Positions 11,924 to 24,868 are shown, counted from the first letter of the stretch. The stretch is 64,000 nt of DNA from Rotaria macrura (GCA_900239685.1 OENT01000199.1:62001-126000), one strand, 5' to 3'. The notes: generated from the letters alone by a model not told the origin. Made by a program: numbers and translations.

Positions 11924-14217
11924 ATGCTGCTATATAAACAATCTTTATTTATATTATATGTGACACTTTGTCCATTAATTAATTATTGTATTGGTCAATT
12001 AGATTACTCCACCAATGATTGTTTGATAGGACCTAATTTTTGGTGTTTAAATGAAACAACTGAATTATTATGTGATTTTTCAAATAAATCCATAGGTCTA
12101 TGTGGTTATTCAAATAAACGTTGTCAAGTTAAAACAGGTGATAATCATACCATAAATATTTTTATATTCTTATTTTCTTAAACATCTTTGTGTTGTTTTA
12201 ATTTTTAAAGGCGATGATTTTTGTAAATCGAAGCAACAATCACCATTCGAATATAATGGTGGTTTAACAGGCGTTAATGAAAATTATTTTTCATATTATA
12301 TACTTAGTCTCTATTGGCCACGATCGAGTTGTCCATTAATATACAATGAAACAAATGATCTATTGAATTATTTCTGTTCACCATATACAAATATAAATCA
12401 ACCGGGTAGTGAACGTTTAGTTTTACATGGACTTTGGCCAACATTTTCTACTCAAGGTATTTATCAAGGTTGGCCACAATTTTGTTCATCAACATTTAAC
12501 GATTGGTCCTATTGTCATATAAATGGAAATTTATGTCCATGGAAAAATACTACAGAGCATAGTTTTTCTCAAGGTCATTATGAATATTGTTTATCAATAG
12601 AGAATATTGAACAATGTCTTGTTAATGGAGTTGACATATTTGAATCAAATTATGAGCGTATGAAAGTTTTAGCACCTGGATATCTAAATAAATATAATTT
12701 ATTTATCAATCATGAATGGACAAAACATGGTGAGTTAAGAAATAGGATTTCGAAATAAATTTTTATATTTTTCATATTAAAAGGTTCGTGTTGTTCGTCA
12801 ACATTTAATAATAATATATCCAATTATTTAACGTATATGCTTGATTTAACTGATATGTTTACACGACCAGGCAGTTTAACCTACGAGGTAAATTCAATAT
12901 TATATCATAGATAATCAATTTTAAATGTTCGTATTGCTTCATAATATGATGCATAGTTTCTATAGAACGATTATATGTTTCTCGTATTACCACTCGGTTG
13001 ACATGCTGATTTCAGTATCATATGTACTTGCCACTATGTTGTCTAATCTATGTGGAATTCGCTTTTCATCCGAAACTAAAGCTTTTGCAAGCTATAGGGA
13101 GCATTTAATATGTTGATAGACAGCATCCCCCCATTCTCGCCAAGGGTATTCTTCCTCACATACGTACATATATATATATATAATGATATGTCAAGCTGGA
13201 GTAAATATATTATTCTACGTAAATAATAATATTAAATTGTTATGTAGCATGTATCAAAATCAGTAGAGAATTAAGTCGTCAGTTATTTGTCTAGTTAAAT
13301 TGATTTCATTTGATTTTTCTGATTGACAAGAAGAAACGAGTATCTTCATCTCTATATGAATATATCGATTGATTATTTCACACACAATACTATTCGTTCA
13401 AAATCAAAAACAAAATGATAACGAGAAATAAACGAAACTTGATCAATATTCATTGTATTGTTCTGATTAAAAACAAGTTATTAATCATTTTGTAAGTACC
13501 ATTTGGTCTAAGCATAATACATACATATATGTCTAATAGTAGAAAAAATGACGAGAAGATCAAGATAGAAAGTTTATCTTACATGACTTCTCGAGGTCAT
13601 GTAATTTATACGAAAAAAAAACCAACAGAGAATATGTCTATTGTTTTGTGTAATTAGATACTATATCATAATCGTATACTTCTTATAGATATGATTAGAA
13701 AATGAAATAATGGCTACGATATTTCTATATGCTTAGAAAACATATCATGTAGAATATTATCATTAATAGATTTGTTTCGATTAGTATCAATAGGTCTTTT
13801 CTATTTCTTTTGCTTTCATCTTTTATTTTCAAGTATATTCAACGTTTTGCTGGAGAACGAATTGGTTTAACATATCTTCTATCGGTATTCAATCAAACGG
13901 CTATTGTTAATTGTAATTCAAAATGTGAATTAGAAGAACTTTGGATATGTTTGAATCGCGATTATCATACAGGTTTACCACGAGCATTAATGTCCTGTCC
14001 ATTAGGTGCACGTAATACAAGTGACTCGTGTCAAAAAGCACGCTGTGAATATGTCTTTATACCAATAAGAAATGAATTCAAATTGAATGTAACCGGTGAA
14101 AATGATTATAATGAAATCATATGGACAAAATTGATGCTTTTAATTGTTATATTGATATTTTTAAAATTTATTCTTTTCTTTTGTGGGGGTTTTTGTACAT
14201 TTCTTTGTTCTTTCTAG
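11924..14217 (+). CDS. RNase T2 with saposin-A-like N-terminal module and C-terminal hydrophobic segment
   Basis: Exons 11924-12137, 12211-12729, 12784-12887 and 13834-14217 join in phase to 406 residues. After a signal peptide (about 1-24), residues 29-63 show a Cys-x2-GP-x2-WC-x5-T-x3-Cys spacing typical of a saposin A-type domain. The RNase T2 core follows, with catalytic box CAS I LHGLWP (143-148, His144) and CAS II HEWTKHGSC (His239, Glu240, His244); this second box is completed exactly across the intron at 12730-12783. T2 enzymes cleave single-stranded RNA in secretory, lysosomal or extracellular compartments. A C-terminal helix (about 376-398, LMLLIVILIFLKFILFFC) suggests membrane anchoring, unlike the usual soluble enzyme. 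The segment just after GSLTYE is shorter than in typical T2 proteins, so a small exon may be missing within the 946-bp third intron. AATAAA at 14267 is a likely poly(A) signal. Confidence 0.85.
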
Positions 14218-14266
14218 TCCAATAGATGTACCTATATTAGTAGTTGTAGTACATATATCTTCGGAA

Positions 14267-14272
14267 AATAAA
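14267..14272 (+). terminator. Likely poly(A) signal of the RNase T2 gene
   Basis: AATAAA occurs 50 bases after the RNase T2 stop, inside the short gap to the convergent gene that ends at 14438. Confidence 0.45.
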
Positions 14273-14437
14273 TTATGAATCTGTTTTTTTTTAAGTCTTG
14301 TTTACAAAATAAAAATAATTGATATTTCGTATATTAATATAAAGTTTATATCAAATATGGGAGGTTAACAAATAGAGAGTAAGAATTAAAAAAAAAGGGA
14401 TTAAATGGTTTTCTTTCATAGTTTGTTCGTTTATGTA

Positions 14438-14891
14438 TTAATGATGTTCAGGGTCAACTGCTGCCTGTCGTAATGATTCGATATCATCTTCATTTATTTC
14501 AACTAGTTGTTTGATTTGCTGTGGTTCGTTGAGTAAAGCCAAATAAAGTTGACCAATTTTCGGTCGTTTTGGTTCCGGTGCTGGTACTAGTCTATGAGTT
14601 TTTGGATCAGTTATCTGACCACCACTACCTGTTTGCATGTAATGAAAATGTGGTTCATCATGTTCAATGACTGCACCACGTATTTGATCAAATTTTTCAA
14701 ATTCAAGTGTATAATGATTCGTTGGTGGTAACGATCGTGTTGACATACCTAAGAACATACATACATACATACAAAGAGATTTTCTCTATTTCAAACAAAC
14801 CTTTTGCATAATCAGTTAGAGTTCCAATAAAAGCATATTCAGCCGTAGCAATTAATTTAAGGCCTTCATCTCGACCGGTAAGAATACCCAT
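14438..14891 (-). CDS. Small conserved-looking protein, function unknown
   Basis: Exons 14891-14801 and 14748-14438 join over a 52-bp intron in phase to 133 residues. The product starts MGILTGRDEGLKLIATAEYA, continues IGTLTDYAKGMSTRSLPPTN, and has a central EHDEPHFHYMQTGSGGQ stretch, then a basic-proline linker (PAPEPKRPKIGQL) and an acidic C terminus rich in Glu and Asp. It has no signal peptide or membrane helix and looks soluble and folded. I do not recognise the family. It is convergent with the RNase T2 gene, whose stop is 220 bases away. A 3' acceptor (attttag) ends at 14906, 14 bases before the ATG. Confidence 0.7.
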
Positions 14892-14909
14892 GATTATTTT
14901 TAAATCTAA

Positions 14910-16428
14910 AATACAAACAGATTAAGAAAAATCATATTAGGTAACTGATTTTTCACTATATAGAGGTCAATATATTCTTACTTTACTTGCTCTAATAGCA
15001 AGTCGTTGTTTTTTCTATCATCAACAACTAGAACTCGCTCTTTCTTTTTGCTTAATGATCGAACATTATCTCTACATTCTATTTTTCTCGTCCTCTCTCC
15101 TCCACTCGCTCTCTCTGACTGCATTCCCTCCATCTTACACGCGGCCTCTTACTCTTCTTTTTTTTTTCCTAAGACCATAAAAATCGCTCTTTAATTACGT
15201 GTCGTTTCTTATCCAAACGAATCGTCGAAGAAAACTGTTTATACATGTCTTTTTTTGGGATAGAGGTTGTATGCTTACATATTACAGGAGCGCACGGATT
15301 CTTTTTTTTCCTGCTACGAAATAGATAGGTGATGACAAATTACCGTGCCGAGCGTTGGCAAGTCTTATTTGCTCCTACAGAAAACTGACACACTATGATT
15401 GTTAGAAATTAACCTTCGATGACTAAATCTTTACTAGATCAAATGAAATACGCTGTGTGTGTGTTTTTTTTTTGTCCTCTCCTCCTGTTAGTATTTTGCT
15501 TCTTAAATGTCAATCGACGTTATCGAATGTCAAAATACAACAAACTTATTGAACCTTAAAGACAGAAACTATTAAGGAAAATAGATGCCACCTACCAAGG
15601 ATTTTCTTACGTGTTTTTATCTAATACAGTCATCGAACGAAGATACTTATTAACGATATATCAATGAGCATGAAGAAAAGAAGCTAGAAGACAGTTGGAT
15701 CCATCGTTACAACCATCAACCGAGCGGATACGTTTATTTATCTGTATTAGCAAAAGAAGAAATACTCATCCGTCCAAGTGATATTCAATACACCATACTG
15801 TTATCATCATAATTGCGCTTATGTAGAGATGAAACTAGTGATGCTAAGCTTATTAGAATTGCCTCTCGTAGCCAAAATATACGTGTTTATATGCATACAT
15901 ATGCATATATATATATATATATGTATGTATGTATGTATGTATCCAATGGCTTTCGTCATCAGTAAGAGCAAAATGTGATAGATAGATCGGACGACCAACG
16001 TAAAACACTGAGTGACAGGTCGGTCGTCGTTTGTCAACGGCATCATCGCCTTTCCACTCTGCTATTTAATCATCATTAGAATATGTTTATGTGTTCGAGT
16101 ACTTCTTCTTCTTCTTCTTTTTGCAATGCATACGTTTTTTCATAAGAAGAATCATCTGTATACCATTACTTCTTCCATCAATGTTAAAGAATCTTCGATC
16201 GATCACAAAAAAAAAGAAACTTTAGATGTAAATATATTTCTAATATTAATCGATGATAAAATATTCATTCTAGATTTTAAATATTTTACTATGTTAAATT
16301 AAATCTACAAACGACGATATGATTTTAATTCGATTGGTGATATATAACTTGTCGAACTTAATATTAAAATTTATTGAGGTTGAAACCAGAGAAGAATTTT
16401 AACATGAGCTAATCGTATGATATTGGAC
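14910..16428. other. Intergenic region
   Basis: No supportable gene. It holds T/C-rich tracts (15010-15185), a TA/TATG microsatellite at about 15895-15942, and a trinucleotide CTT run near 16105. It ends at the first N gap. Confidence 0.5.
15895..15942. repeat. Microsatellite (AT)n followed by (GTAT)n
   Basis: A run of alternating TA after ATGCATACATATGCA passes into five TATG/GTAT units. This is a simple repeat; reading frames through it on both strands are artefacts. Confidence 0.8.
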
Positions 16429-16778
16429 NNNNNNNNNNNNNNNNNNNNNNNNNNNNNNNNNNNNNNNNNNNNNNNNNNNNNNNNNNNNNNNNNNNNNNNN
16501 NNNNNNNNNNNNNNNNNNNNNNNNNNNNNNNNNNNNNNNNNNNNNNNNNNNNNNNNNNNNNNNNNNNNNNNNNNNNNNNNNNNNNNNNNNNNNNNNNNNN
16601 NNNNNNNNNNNNNNNNNNNNNNNNNNNNNNNNNNNNNNNNNNNNNNNNNNNNNNNNNNNNNNNNNNNNNNNNNNNNNNNNNNNNNNNNNNNNNNNNNNNN
16701 NNNNNNNNNNNNNNNNNNNNNNNNNNNNNNNNNNNNNNNNNNNNNNNNNNNNNNNNNNNNNNNNNNNNNNNNNNNNNN
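16429..16778. other. Assembly gap (350 N)
   Basis: A run of N separates ordinary AT-rich sequence on the left from a distinctive, less AT-rich block on the right. Reading frames drawn through it are meaningless. Confidence 0.99.
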
Positions 16779-17640
16779 CTCAGAAAATCCGATTTTTCTA
16801 AAAAAAAAGCAGAACTTGAGTTTTTATAATCGACAGATGCTCCGCGATCTCCTCTTTCAGAATATATATAGGTTTTTGAAAAACGGTTAAGCTTTGACAG
16901 AGTTATGGAAGAAATACTCTCGCCCCTACTATTATATTTTTCGATATTTTTGGAATTTTGACGAAATTTTTCGTGGTTGATTTAGGGGTGTTTTCTTCAC
17001 AACTACAACTTATGGATTGATAGACACCGCAAAAACGAATTCTAATGCAATGTGTTTGAAATATTCCATTTAAAGATTAGATTTTAAACGTTTGCATGAA
17101 AAATTCACTTCTCAAACTTCTTTAGTGCCTTTCTCAAAACATGGGTTTGAAGCAGGAAAATTGCTATAACTCCCGATCGGCTCTAGCTTTCCCCGATGTT
17201 CTGTTTTTATTTTAAAGGTCTCGATTAGAGCTACCTTTTCAACGACCGCATTTTCAATATTTGATTCCTGGACTGAGAAAAGTCAGATTTAGTGCGTTTT
17301 TTTAAGCTAATTTGCAGTCATACGAAATAAAATGCTTATAAAAAATTAACAGAAGCAAATTTCAATATTCTGTCCGATGAAAAGTTGCGTCTGGATGTTA
17401 GCTTTAATATAAGACCGATCCGACCTCGATAGATCTCATAATCAAGAAGTTATAACCATTCTCGTGGAAGCTGTAAAACAAACCATAAGTCTAGTTTAGT
17501 AAGGTTTATGAGGCTGAAAGTTTTATCACAAGAGTTTTTCACTAAGCCCATCCATCCCTGAAAGTTTGAGCCCAAACCTATACTCCGAGGTGGCAAGTCG
17601 ATTGTGTGTGTGTGGGGGGGGGTCCTTAAGTAGTGTCGCG
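16779..17640. repeat. Putative interspersed repeat block of unknown class
   Basis: This block differs in texture from its surroundings: it is less AT-rich, has few simple repeats, and contains phrases such as ATAACTCCCGATCGGCTCTA and CCGATCCGACCTCGATAGAT, with frequent GATCGG/CCGATC-like words. It starts at the gap edge and ends in a GTGTGTGTG run followed by about nine G. No open frame, terminal repeat or encoded protein could be found. The gap next to it is consistent with a repeat that failed to assemble. Confidence 0.4.
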
Positions 17641-20600
17641 TTTTATTCTTTCTAGAATATTGTGAAAGATAGAAAAATCAATTCTTAATTCTATTCTTAC
17701 CTAGCAATTATTAATTAAAGGTAGACAAGATTTTTAGTAATATGTATTCTCGTGAAAAAAAGAAATCTGGTTCGGATGAAATAGAGTCAAGAGTTTTCCT
17801 TCCTTTGAAAACTTAACCTCTCGAGAACTAACTGTTCGACGAATGATGAACGCTATCAGAGTAATAGAATTACGGACTAGAGTACAGGTCAGTTTTTCAC
17901 AGGAAATAATATTCAGTCTAATCCAAATGGATTGATATCGATTTTTAGTTTGGTTTCATCTGACATATTGGTTGTGTCGTAAGATTCTGTCGTACAAGGA
18001 AAACCTCAAAATCTGAACTTCAATTTTCAAAAGACATTATTATAAAGTGAGCTATTTAAAAAATTCTACCTGTTAGAAAGATGAGATGTTTAATGATATT
18101 TTTAAGACAAAACAATATGATATCTTTTCTTTTCGTAAGATAACCATAACAATGCTGTCAAATATTGACCCTAATGAACTCGTCAATGTCGCCCTTTACG
18201 AGACACATTGGAGCACAAGAATTCATTCAACAGTTGATCTACAATAAATTTGATACTTCACGTTTTACAACTATTCGTACTTTACTCTTACTGCACGATA
18301 CAGAAAATAAAAATATTCGCATTTATCAATGCACAATGTAATTATTTATACACCCCCGTATGTAATGATTATTTTGGACAATTATTATCGTTTAGAAGTT
18401 CAATGGTATTCAAATGTAAGTGTTACCTTCATTTTCAATGGCACATCCAAATAAACTTAAACTTATTTGTATTGTAAAATTCGATGATCGTCTTTTTTGA
18501 GTATACGTATAAAATAGACTAACACATGTTGACGTGCATTACTTTACAGAAGTTCTTTAGGTCGATAACAATCTCGTCTTCTGTCATGTGAAGACAACTC
18601 GTTTTTTTATCGAAGTAAAATTGAAATAGGTGCAGTTAATTTATATTGTCTTTTTCATTGTAAATCATTTTTATTTTACTATTCGGCTATGCCTGAAAAA
18701 CTTAAATTCGAAGTGTATCTTGGAATGTTATACATCGAATACTTAAAAGTACGAAATCCTATATATTTTACTATTAGTATAATATCTTTTAAAGCCTGTT
18801 GAATGGTGTTATGAATGATGGCCGCTGTAAAAATTAGAATTATAAGAAACTTTAGAATTCTGTATATTTCTAAGAATCAAAGACGCATCTTAAGTCTTAT
18901 GAAGTAAGTTTATGTGAACTGGTGTGAGTACGACTACAAAGGATAAGAATATTCACGCCTACACCCAACAATTGAACTAACTACATTCGAAAATAGTCAA
19001 AATTATTTCAATTCCAACGAATGCAATTGATGATGGTGATGTCTTTTTTTTAAATCATATACCTATACAAATTTACACAATAAAATACAAATATGACAAT
19101 CTATCGCGATTCGTTTTCCGTAAACGTCAGATTTAAATCAATGTGAATAAGCAATCGGAAAATGAAATTCTTTCAAGACTTGATTATAAGTAGTTTTTTT
19201 TATTTACTTATAACTGGATCGAACTACTCTTATTGAAACAGATGCAATCGCTTATCAATTAAACTCGATTCCGAAAAATTGATTTTTGTTTGGTATTTTT
19301 TCTTGACTATGTAATGATTTAGAAGGTGAATAAATTCAGTATACTAATGATCGTATTAGAGTTTGAGGTGTAAATGTAAAGCAATCATATATTTATAGCG
19401 ACATCTATACAAACTCCAGCATCATACACATATCCTATGCATAAAAAAGATCAATTTTCAGTGTTATTGGTAACAATGAATACATCATGTTCCACATTTA
19501 TATCCCGCACTGATTCGGTGAATAGCTTTTTTTTGTTTTGCTTGTATGCACAGGCCATAGTTATAAAGCCAGTTAGATATTATAATGCGTCTTATTTTCT
19601 CTCACCATAGGTACACTAGCAGTGGAATACTTCATGTTTTTCTTTATCATTAATCATTACGCATATATACGAATTTAAAAAATATCTGACCAATAATAAC
19701 GAAATCATTGATAAGTTCTCTCTCTCTCTCTTTTCTTAGGTAAGGTTTTGTGGAAAAGGAAAAGATAGAAATTCTAAACGTCGAATGAAAAAAATTGAAC
19801 AAAGAAAACATCGAAAAGTGACAAGTCGAAAATCGGAATTTTTGTGTGACCCAAGTAGTAATGCTAAGCCACTCAATAGTTTCTTTGCATTGATTTCATC
19901 TTTGGTGAATCGTGCTTTAATCTTTTCAAATTTCTTGCTTGTTATTTTCACTATACTGATATACATGTAGTTAACATATTAGCAGTTAACTACTATACAC
20001 TGTAAACGATAAGGAAGAGAAATTTAATTATCTTCGTAAGAGCGAACACTACCGATCGCGGAAACTAAAAATTTCGTTCTCTGTAGTTATCTTTTGAATT
20101 CTACATTTTTATTTTCAAGAATTTTCAGCGCCTTCCTCTCATATAGATTTTTTTTTAGACATTTGATTGCTATTCTACGTTTTTCTTTCGAAGTTTTCCT
20201 TTTTGCGGTTTTATATTTTGCAGTTGCTTATTTGGCGTTTTTCTTTTCTGCATTTTCCATCAATTCAGGTAAGTATATGGCAGGTAAAAATCAATTTACT
20301 TCTGAGCAGTCCATTTCAAAATTTTGCAATAGCAACATTCGTAATCAACATAGTCAGCTTGATAAACGCAGTTACTATTTTTAGAAAATTTGAAAAAAAC
20401 ATTTTTCATAATCCTAGTGATTACAAGAATTCAAATATGTTGTTGTCAAGTTGAAACTATTAGAGTTTAGAATTTAGTCACATTTTGAGTTAGAAGGAGT
20501 AATATCTCGTATTCACGATTATAAATTTTCCAAAATAAACTCATTTACCGTCGATCCGTCACTAAAACTGAACTCGGTGTGGAAATTCAATTTTTTACTG

Positions 20601-21100
20601 TGATGAAACAATTTTTTTGAGTTGAAAACTTTCGTGAAATTTCAAAAGTCACTAGGTTTGTTTTACAAACAAAATTTTGCATCCAATTCGGCTATTTGAT
20701 TCTTTAGGAAATACGTCGATCATAAAAAAAATCCTAAAGATCAATAAACATCAATAATATTCGAATTTCACTTGTGCGACTGAATTTTGCTTGTTACTCA
20801 AAGATGAAATTAGCTAGTGAATATCGTCAAGAATATTACTTGTGTGCACTGAAGCCAATACAAAAATAGATCTGTCTCTCAAGAGTGACGAATACAAGGT
20901 ACATGTTGCAGTTTTACTCCATTAACAGTATAATTTTAAAAAAACTTAACTACTTTTATTTCTGTTTTGTTCTATTGTGAGTGATGTTTGTAATTTAGTA
21001 TTCAATGTAGTCCTATGTAAAATATGCTAAAAAGAATATATTACAATGCTGATTTAATGAAAGAAAAGAAAATATATGGTTTATGGCCAATAAAGAGCAA
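17641..21100. other. Intergenic region
   Basis: No supportable coding or RNA gene. Several reading frames of 60-100 codons (for example 19736-20454) have no homology I recognise, no splice context, and biased T-rich composition. A CT microsatellite lies at about 19718-19731. Confidence 0.5.
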
Positions 21101-21122
21101 TTGGTTCTTTAATATTAGTCAT

Positions 21123-24100
21123 TTATAATGAAAAGTCGAAAGGTGGCATGATCAGTGGTGCACTTGATTCAATAATTTCCTGTGGACGTATTTCAAGATC
21201 ATATTTATCTAATAGTTTAGTTGTGCTATCATTAAATATATATCTAGTTCCATCTATTGAGCCTAGTAATGTTGAATTATCGACGCTTTCATACATCATT
21301 TTATGATTGTCAAGATATTGATCAACTGAATCCCAGAAGGTAGTGCTCGTATTAGGATTTATTATTGTATGTTTGATAGATGGTGGAAAGCCGCTAACTT
21401 CAAGCTTTGAACTATATTGAGCTAAAGCTTGAATTTCATTACTTTGTAATGTTGTTAGAGGAATCTAAAATATGTAAGAAATAGAATGCTTATATTTTAT
21501 CATTGTATATCAATAGGAACCGTAGGAGTTTTTCGAATATTTGAGGAATTTACTTCAGGACTATCCCTGTCGGCTGATGAATCTGATGAATCAGGTGTTG
21601 ATGATGCAACAATTTGAGAACGAGGTGAAAGTATACGACGACGTGCTCCCTCATTTTCGTATATGAGCGTAGCAGGTGATAGTGCTGATCCCATCAGTTG
21701 ACGATTCAGTGAAGCATAGTCAGTATTCATTGATGTTGGCGCTGCTAATGTTGATCCATGAGCAGCGTATGTATAGACTGGAGGTGTTCCTATGAAAGAT
21801 GGATGCACGGAAAGCTCATCTACAATCGGTGTAGATGATGGTGCAATTAATGGATTTCTCGGTTCATCAAGTTCAAGACTTCGCGGTGTTGATGCTTTTG
21901 ACGAGGAATCTGAATCTATATATGGATTTTTCGGTGCTGTTCTTACTATTGATGACGGTTGTGCACTGAAGAATGGATTGATTGGTGGTGTTCGTGTTAC
22001 AGATGAATTTCTTGAAAAACTATTCGCAATCAGTGTCGACGATGGTGCAATTAGTGGATTTCTCGGTTCATCAAGTTCAGGGCTTTGTGGTGTTGATGCT
22101 TTTGATGAAGAATCTGAATCTATGTATGGATTCTTGGCTGGTGTTCGTACTATCGATGAAGGTTGAGCATTGAAGAATGGATTGATTGGTGGTGTTCGTG
22201 TTACAGATGAATGTCTTGAAAAATTATCTACTACTGGTGTCAATGTTGGTGCGATTTGTGGATTTCTCGATATATCAAGTTCCGGACTTTGTGGTGTTGA
22301 TGCTTTTGATGAAGAATCTGAATCTATGTATGGATTCTTGGCTGGTGTTCGTACTATCGATGAAGGTTTTGCACTGAAGAATGCATTGACTGGTTGTGCT
22401 AACACAGTTGTGGTATTCTTGACTCGATTAGATTCAGAGATTGGTGGTGTTGATGCGGCTGATGGAGGATTTGAACTGGCATTTGTAGTTGCTGATGGAC
22501 TTCGTGGTACTGATGAAAGTTTCACACCAACATAGGAATTAATTGTTGGTGTTGTTCGAGGTATTGATGGTGGTTTCGAAGCGATAGATGCGTTCATCGG
22601 TGGTATCGATGCGATGGATGGTGGTTTCGAAGCGATAGATGCGTTCATTTGTGGTATCGATGCGATGGATGGTGGTTTCGAAGCGATGGATGGTGGTTGC
22701 GAAGCAATAGATGTGTTCATTTGGGGTACTGACGCGATGGATGATGGTTTATTGACGTTTCTATTCACTGGTGGTGTGGACGCTTTTGATGAAGTATCTG
22801 AATCGGAATATGTATTTTTTGGTGGTGGTGTTGATGCGGCAGATGATTGTTTAGAACCGACAAATGTATTTGCTAGTGGTGTTGACATCATGGAAGGAGT
22901 TTTCGTTGCTATAAATTCCGATATTGGTGATGTTACTCCTTTTGATAGAGGTTTTGAACTTTCATATAAACTTGCTGATATTGTTGATGCACTTGTTGTT
23001 TTCTTTGCTGTGGCTAACTGAGACACTGGTAGATTAGATGCAGCAGATCTATTCGATGCCTATTAAGAAAAATAATTCTACTATTAGTAAGTTAATTTTA
23101 GTAGAATCGAAAAAAGAAATTCTGATGACATAATGTTTATAGAATGAGATAAACATATCGGTTTTGATCGATAGATGTTAGTTTTTCTTTTCGTAAAATT
23201 TCTTTAGATTCTTCTTTTTCTTCGAAGTCAGTATTGATAGGAAACCAATGAGTCTGTAGTAGATCTTACAATAACGGAAGACTTTTTAGCAGATTCAATA
23301 GTCGATTTCGATTTTCTACTCGATTCTGTTGAAGATGATGCAAAAGATTCAGTTGAAATCGAATGAGCTTTTTGATTATTGTTCGTAACTGGTACTCCAT
23401 TAGTAGATTGTCTGCTAGGTTGCGATGTTGGTGGATGATATATAACAGATGGTAGAACTATGTAAAAAACAAAAAGGAACATAATTAAGAAACAAAACAG
23501 AAAAAGGATTATTGTTACTGAAATTCTGCGGCGCCGTCGTCAAATTAGTATTTGATTTCAATTGTGTTTTAACTTGTTCAATGAATTCTTCTTGAGATGA
23601 TTGAAGTTGTTCTATTTCATCTTTCAATTCGCTTATTTCATTTCGAAGTAAATCCGATTGCTGCCGAATATTTTCAACATATATTGATGTTGATCCTGTA
23701 CATCGAGAGCATGCTGTTGCACCTGTAACTGATGATATGCCGGAGTATTGTCGGAATTTCTTGCCAGAGTCGGTTAAGTCATTTGTTGATGTTATTTGAT
23801 CACGTGTTGATGCTGAGTTCGATTTTTTAATATAGTAGCGTCGTTCAATGATACGTTCAACACCACAAGTATGATCACTATCACAATCATTTGATCTAAA
23901 GAAAAGAAAACGGGAAATTCGATGTTTTTAGTTGCTGTGAAAATTTGTTTTCTAACGAGAGATACCGAGATCTTATATATTGATCAGACTTTTTCGCTCG
24001 CATATTTTCGAATTTTTTTAAAATTGACTCAAAAAGCCAATCACTATTTTCATCTTGTGGTACGCTGTCTAAATCATGTCTTAAAATAAATGCTGCAGTA

Positions 24101-24748
24101 AAATTGTTTTATAGTATTTTAGTTTCTACTCACGAATTACTACTACTTGTGGTAGATACTCGTCTTTGCCGTAGTTGTTGTCGTCGTCGTCGTTGTCCAG
24201 TAGATGAGTCGTCTATAAATTCATCAAAGAACATTGTAGAATCTATCGATAGCATTGTATATCGAAGACAATGTTAGAGTATATCCATTTATATACGTTT
24301 ATTCAAAATATTCGTCCTTCTTTCAGTACGTATACACCATAAATCGACTGAGAAACAACCTCGTATTCAAGGTACGAATTGGAAGAAAAAGAAACATTGA
24401 CTTTTACCTTGTAATACTCGTTCAATAAATTTAGCATGAGCTGCTTCCATTTCAGTAGGTATTCTTGAAATACATTCATGATTATCATCTTGAATGTCGA
24501 TTAGATGTTCTGTTCTCTGTTGATCGTTTAACATCTCAAACGATTCTGGACAATATTCTTCTTCAAATAAGATTTCACTATCTTTTGGCAAAGGCGGATC
24601 ATCTTTTTCACCAAACGGTGGTTCTTTTCGTATAGATTGTCGAACAAACAGCATAATTAGATAAAATTATTTCAAATGAGCAAGTTTTTATTCAATGTTA
24701 GATAATTTATACCAACTTGATTCACACACCTACATCGACTTTACGCAT
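21123..24748 (-). CDS. Large disordered Ser/Pro-rich protein with tandem peptide repeats
   Basis: Eight exons join in phase to about 975 residues: 24748-24730, 24623-24408, 24242-24134, 24079-23966, 23895-23519, 23457-23246, 23059-21521, 21464-21123. The N-terminal part is acidic (EPPFGEKDDPPLPKD, FEEEYCPESFEML), followed by an Arg-rich patch (RRRRQQLRQRR). Residues about 226-266 form a heptad-like coiled coil (LLRNEISELKDEIEQLQ). Exon 7 (residues about 350-862) is almost all Ser, Pro, Thr and Ala and contains two tandem repeat families, of 17 and 68 residues, listed separately. The last exon (about 113 residues) looks folded (TFWDSVDQYLDN, PLIMPPFDFSL). I do not recognise the family. The coiled coil plus SxxP-rich region suggests a scaffold or cytoskeletal role, but this is only a guess. 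The exon 7 donor (GTTCCT) is weak, and an alternative start ATG lies at 24654. Confidence 0.65.
21830..22440 (-). repeat. Three tandem 204-bp (68-residue) coding repeats
   Basis: The same word (GGTGTTGATGCTTTTGA on the + strand) recurs at 21885, 22089 and 22293, an exact 204-bp spacing. Each unit encodes NPFF-x-AQP-SSIVRT, then KNPYIDSDSSSKASTP, then SPELDEPRNPLIAP, ending SSVTRTPPI. The period is a multiple of three, so the frame is kept. The array lies inside exon 7 of the disordered protein. Confidence 0.9.
22560..22735 (-). repeat. Tandem 51-bp (17-residue) coding repeats
   Basis: GGTTTCGAAGCGAT recurs at 22572, 22623 and 22674 at a 51-bp period. The units encode variants of ASKPPSIASIPQMNASI. 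They lie in the same exon as the 68-residue repeats, on the N-terminal side of them. Confidence 0.85.
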
Positions 24749-24832
24749 GATTGCATCCTTGTTACTGTAAGCAAGGACAATAATAATTAAGCACTATACA
24801 TACATATGTCAAGCCAAGATTCATAGATTATT

Positions 24833-24868
24833 TTATCTATCTATCTATCTATCTATCTATATATATAG
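24833..24868. repeat. Microsatellite (TATC)n and (TA)n
   Basis: About seven TATC units followed by alternating TA lie between the MORN4 stop and the next gene downstream on the same strand. Confidence 0.85.

Noticed and set aside
12925..13116. 63-codon frame inside the third RNase T2 intron
   Set aside because: It does not match the missing T2 segment and lacks splice sites in phase; it is likely chance or a relic of inserted DNA.
16417..16890. 157-codon frame across the first gap
   Set aside because: Most of it is N; the ends carry no protein-like sequence.
21792..23021. Long + strand frames opposite the repeat exon
   Set aside because: They are antisense shadows created by the repetitive, biased sequence of exon 7; the minus-strand frame has splice sites and continues into neighbouring exons.
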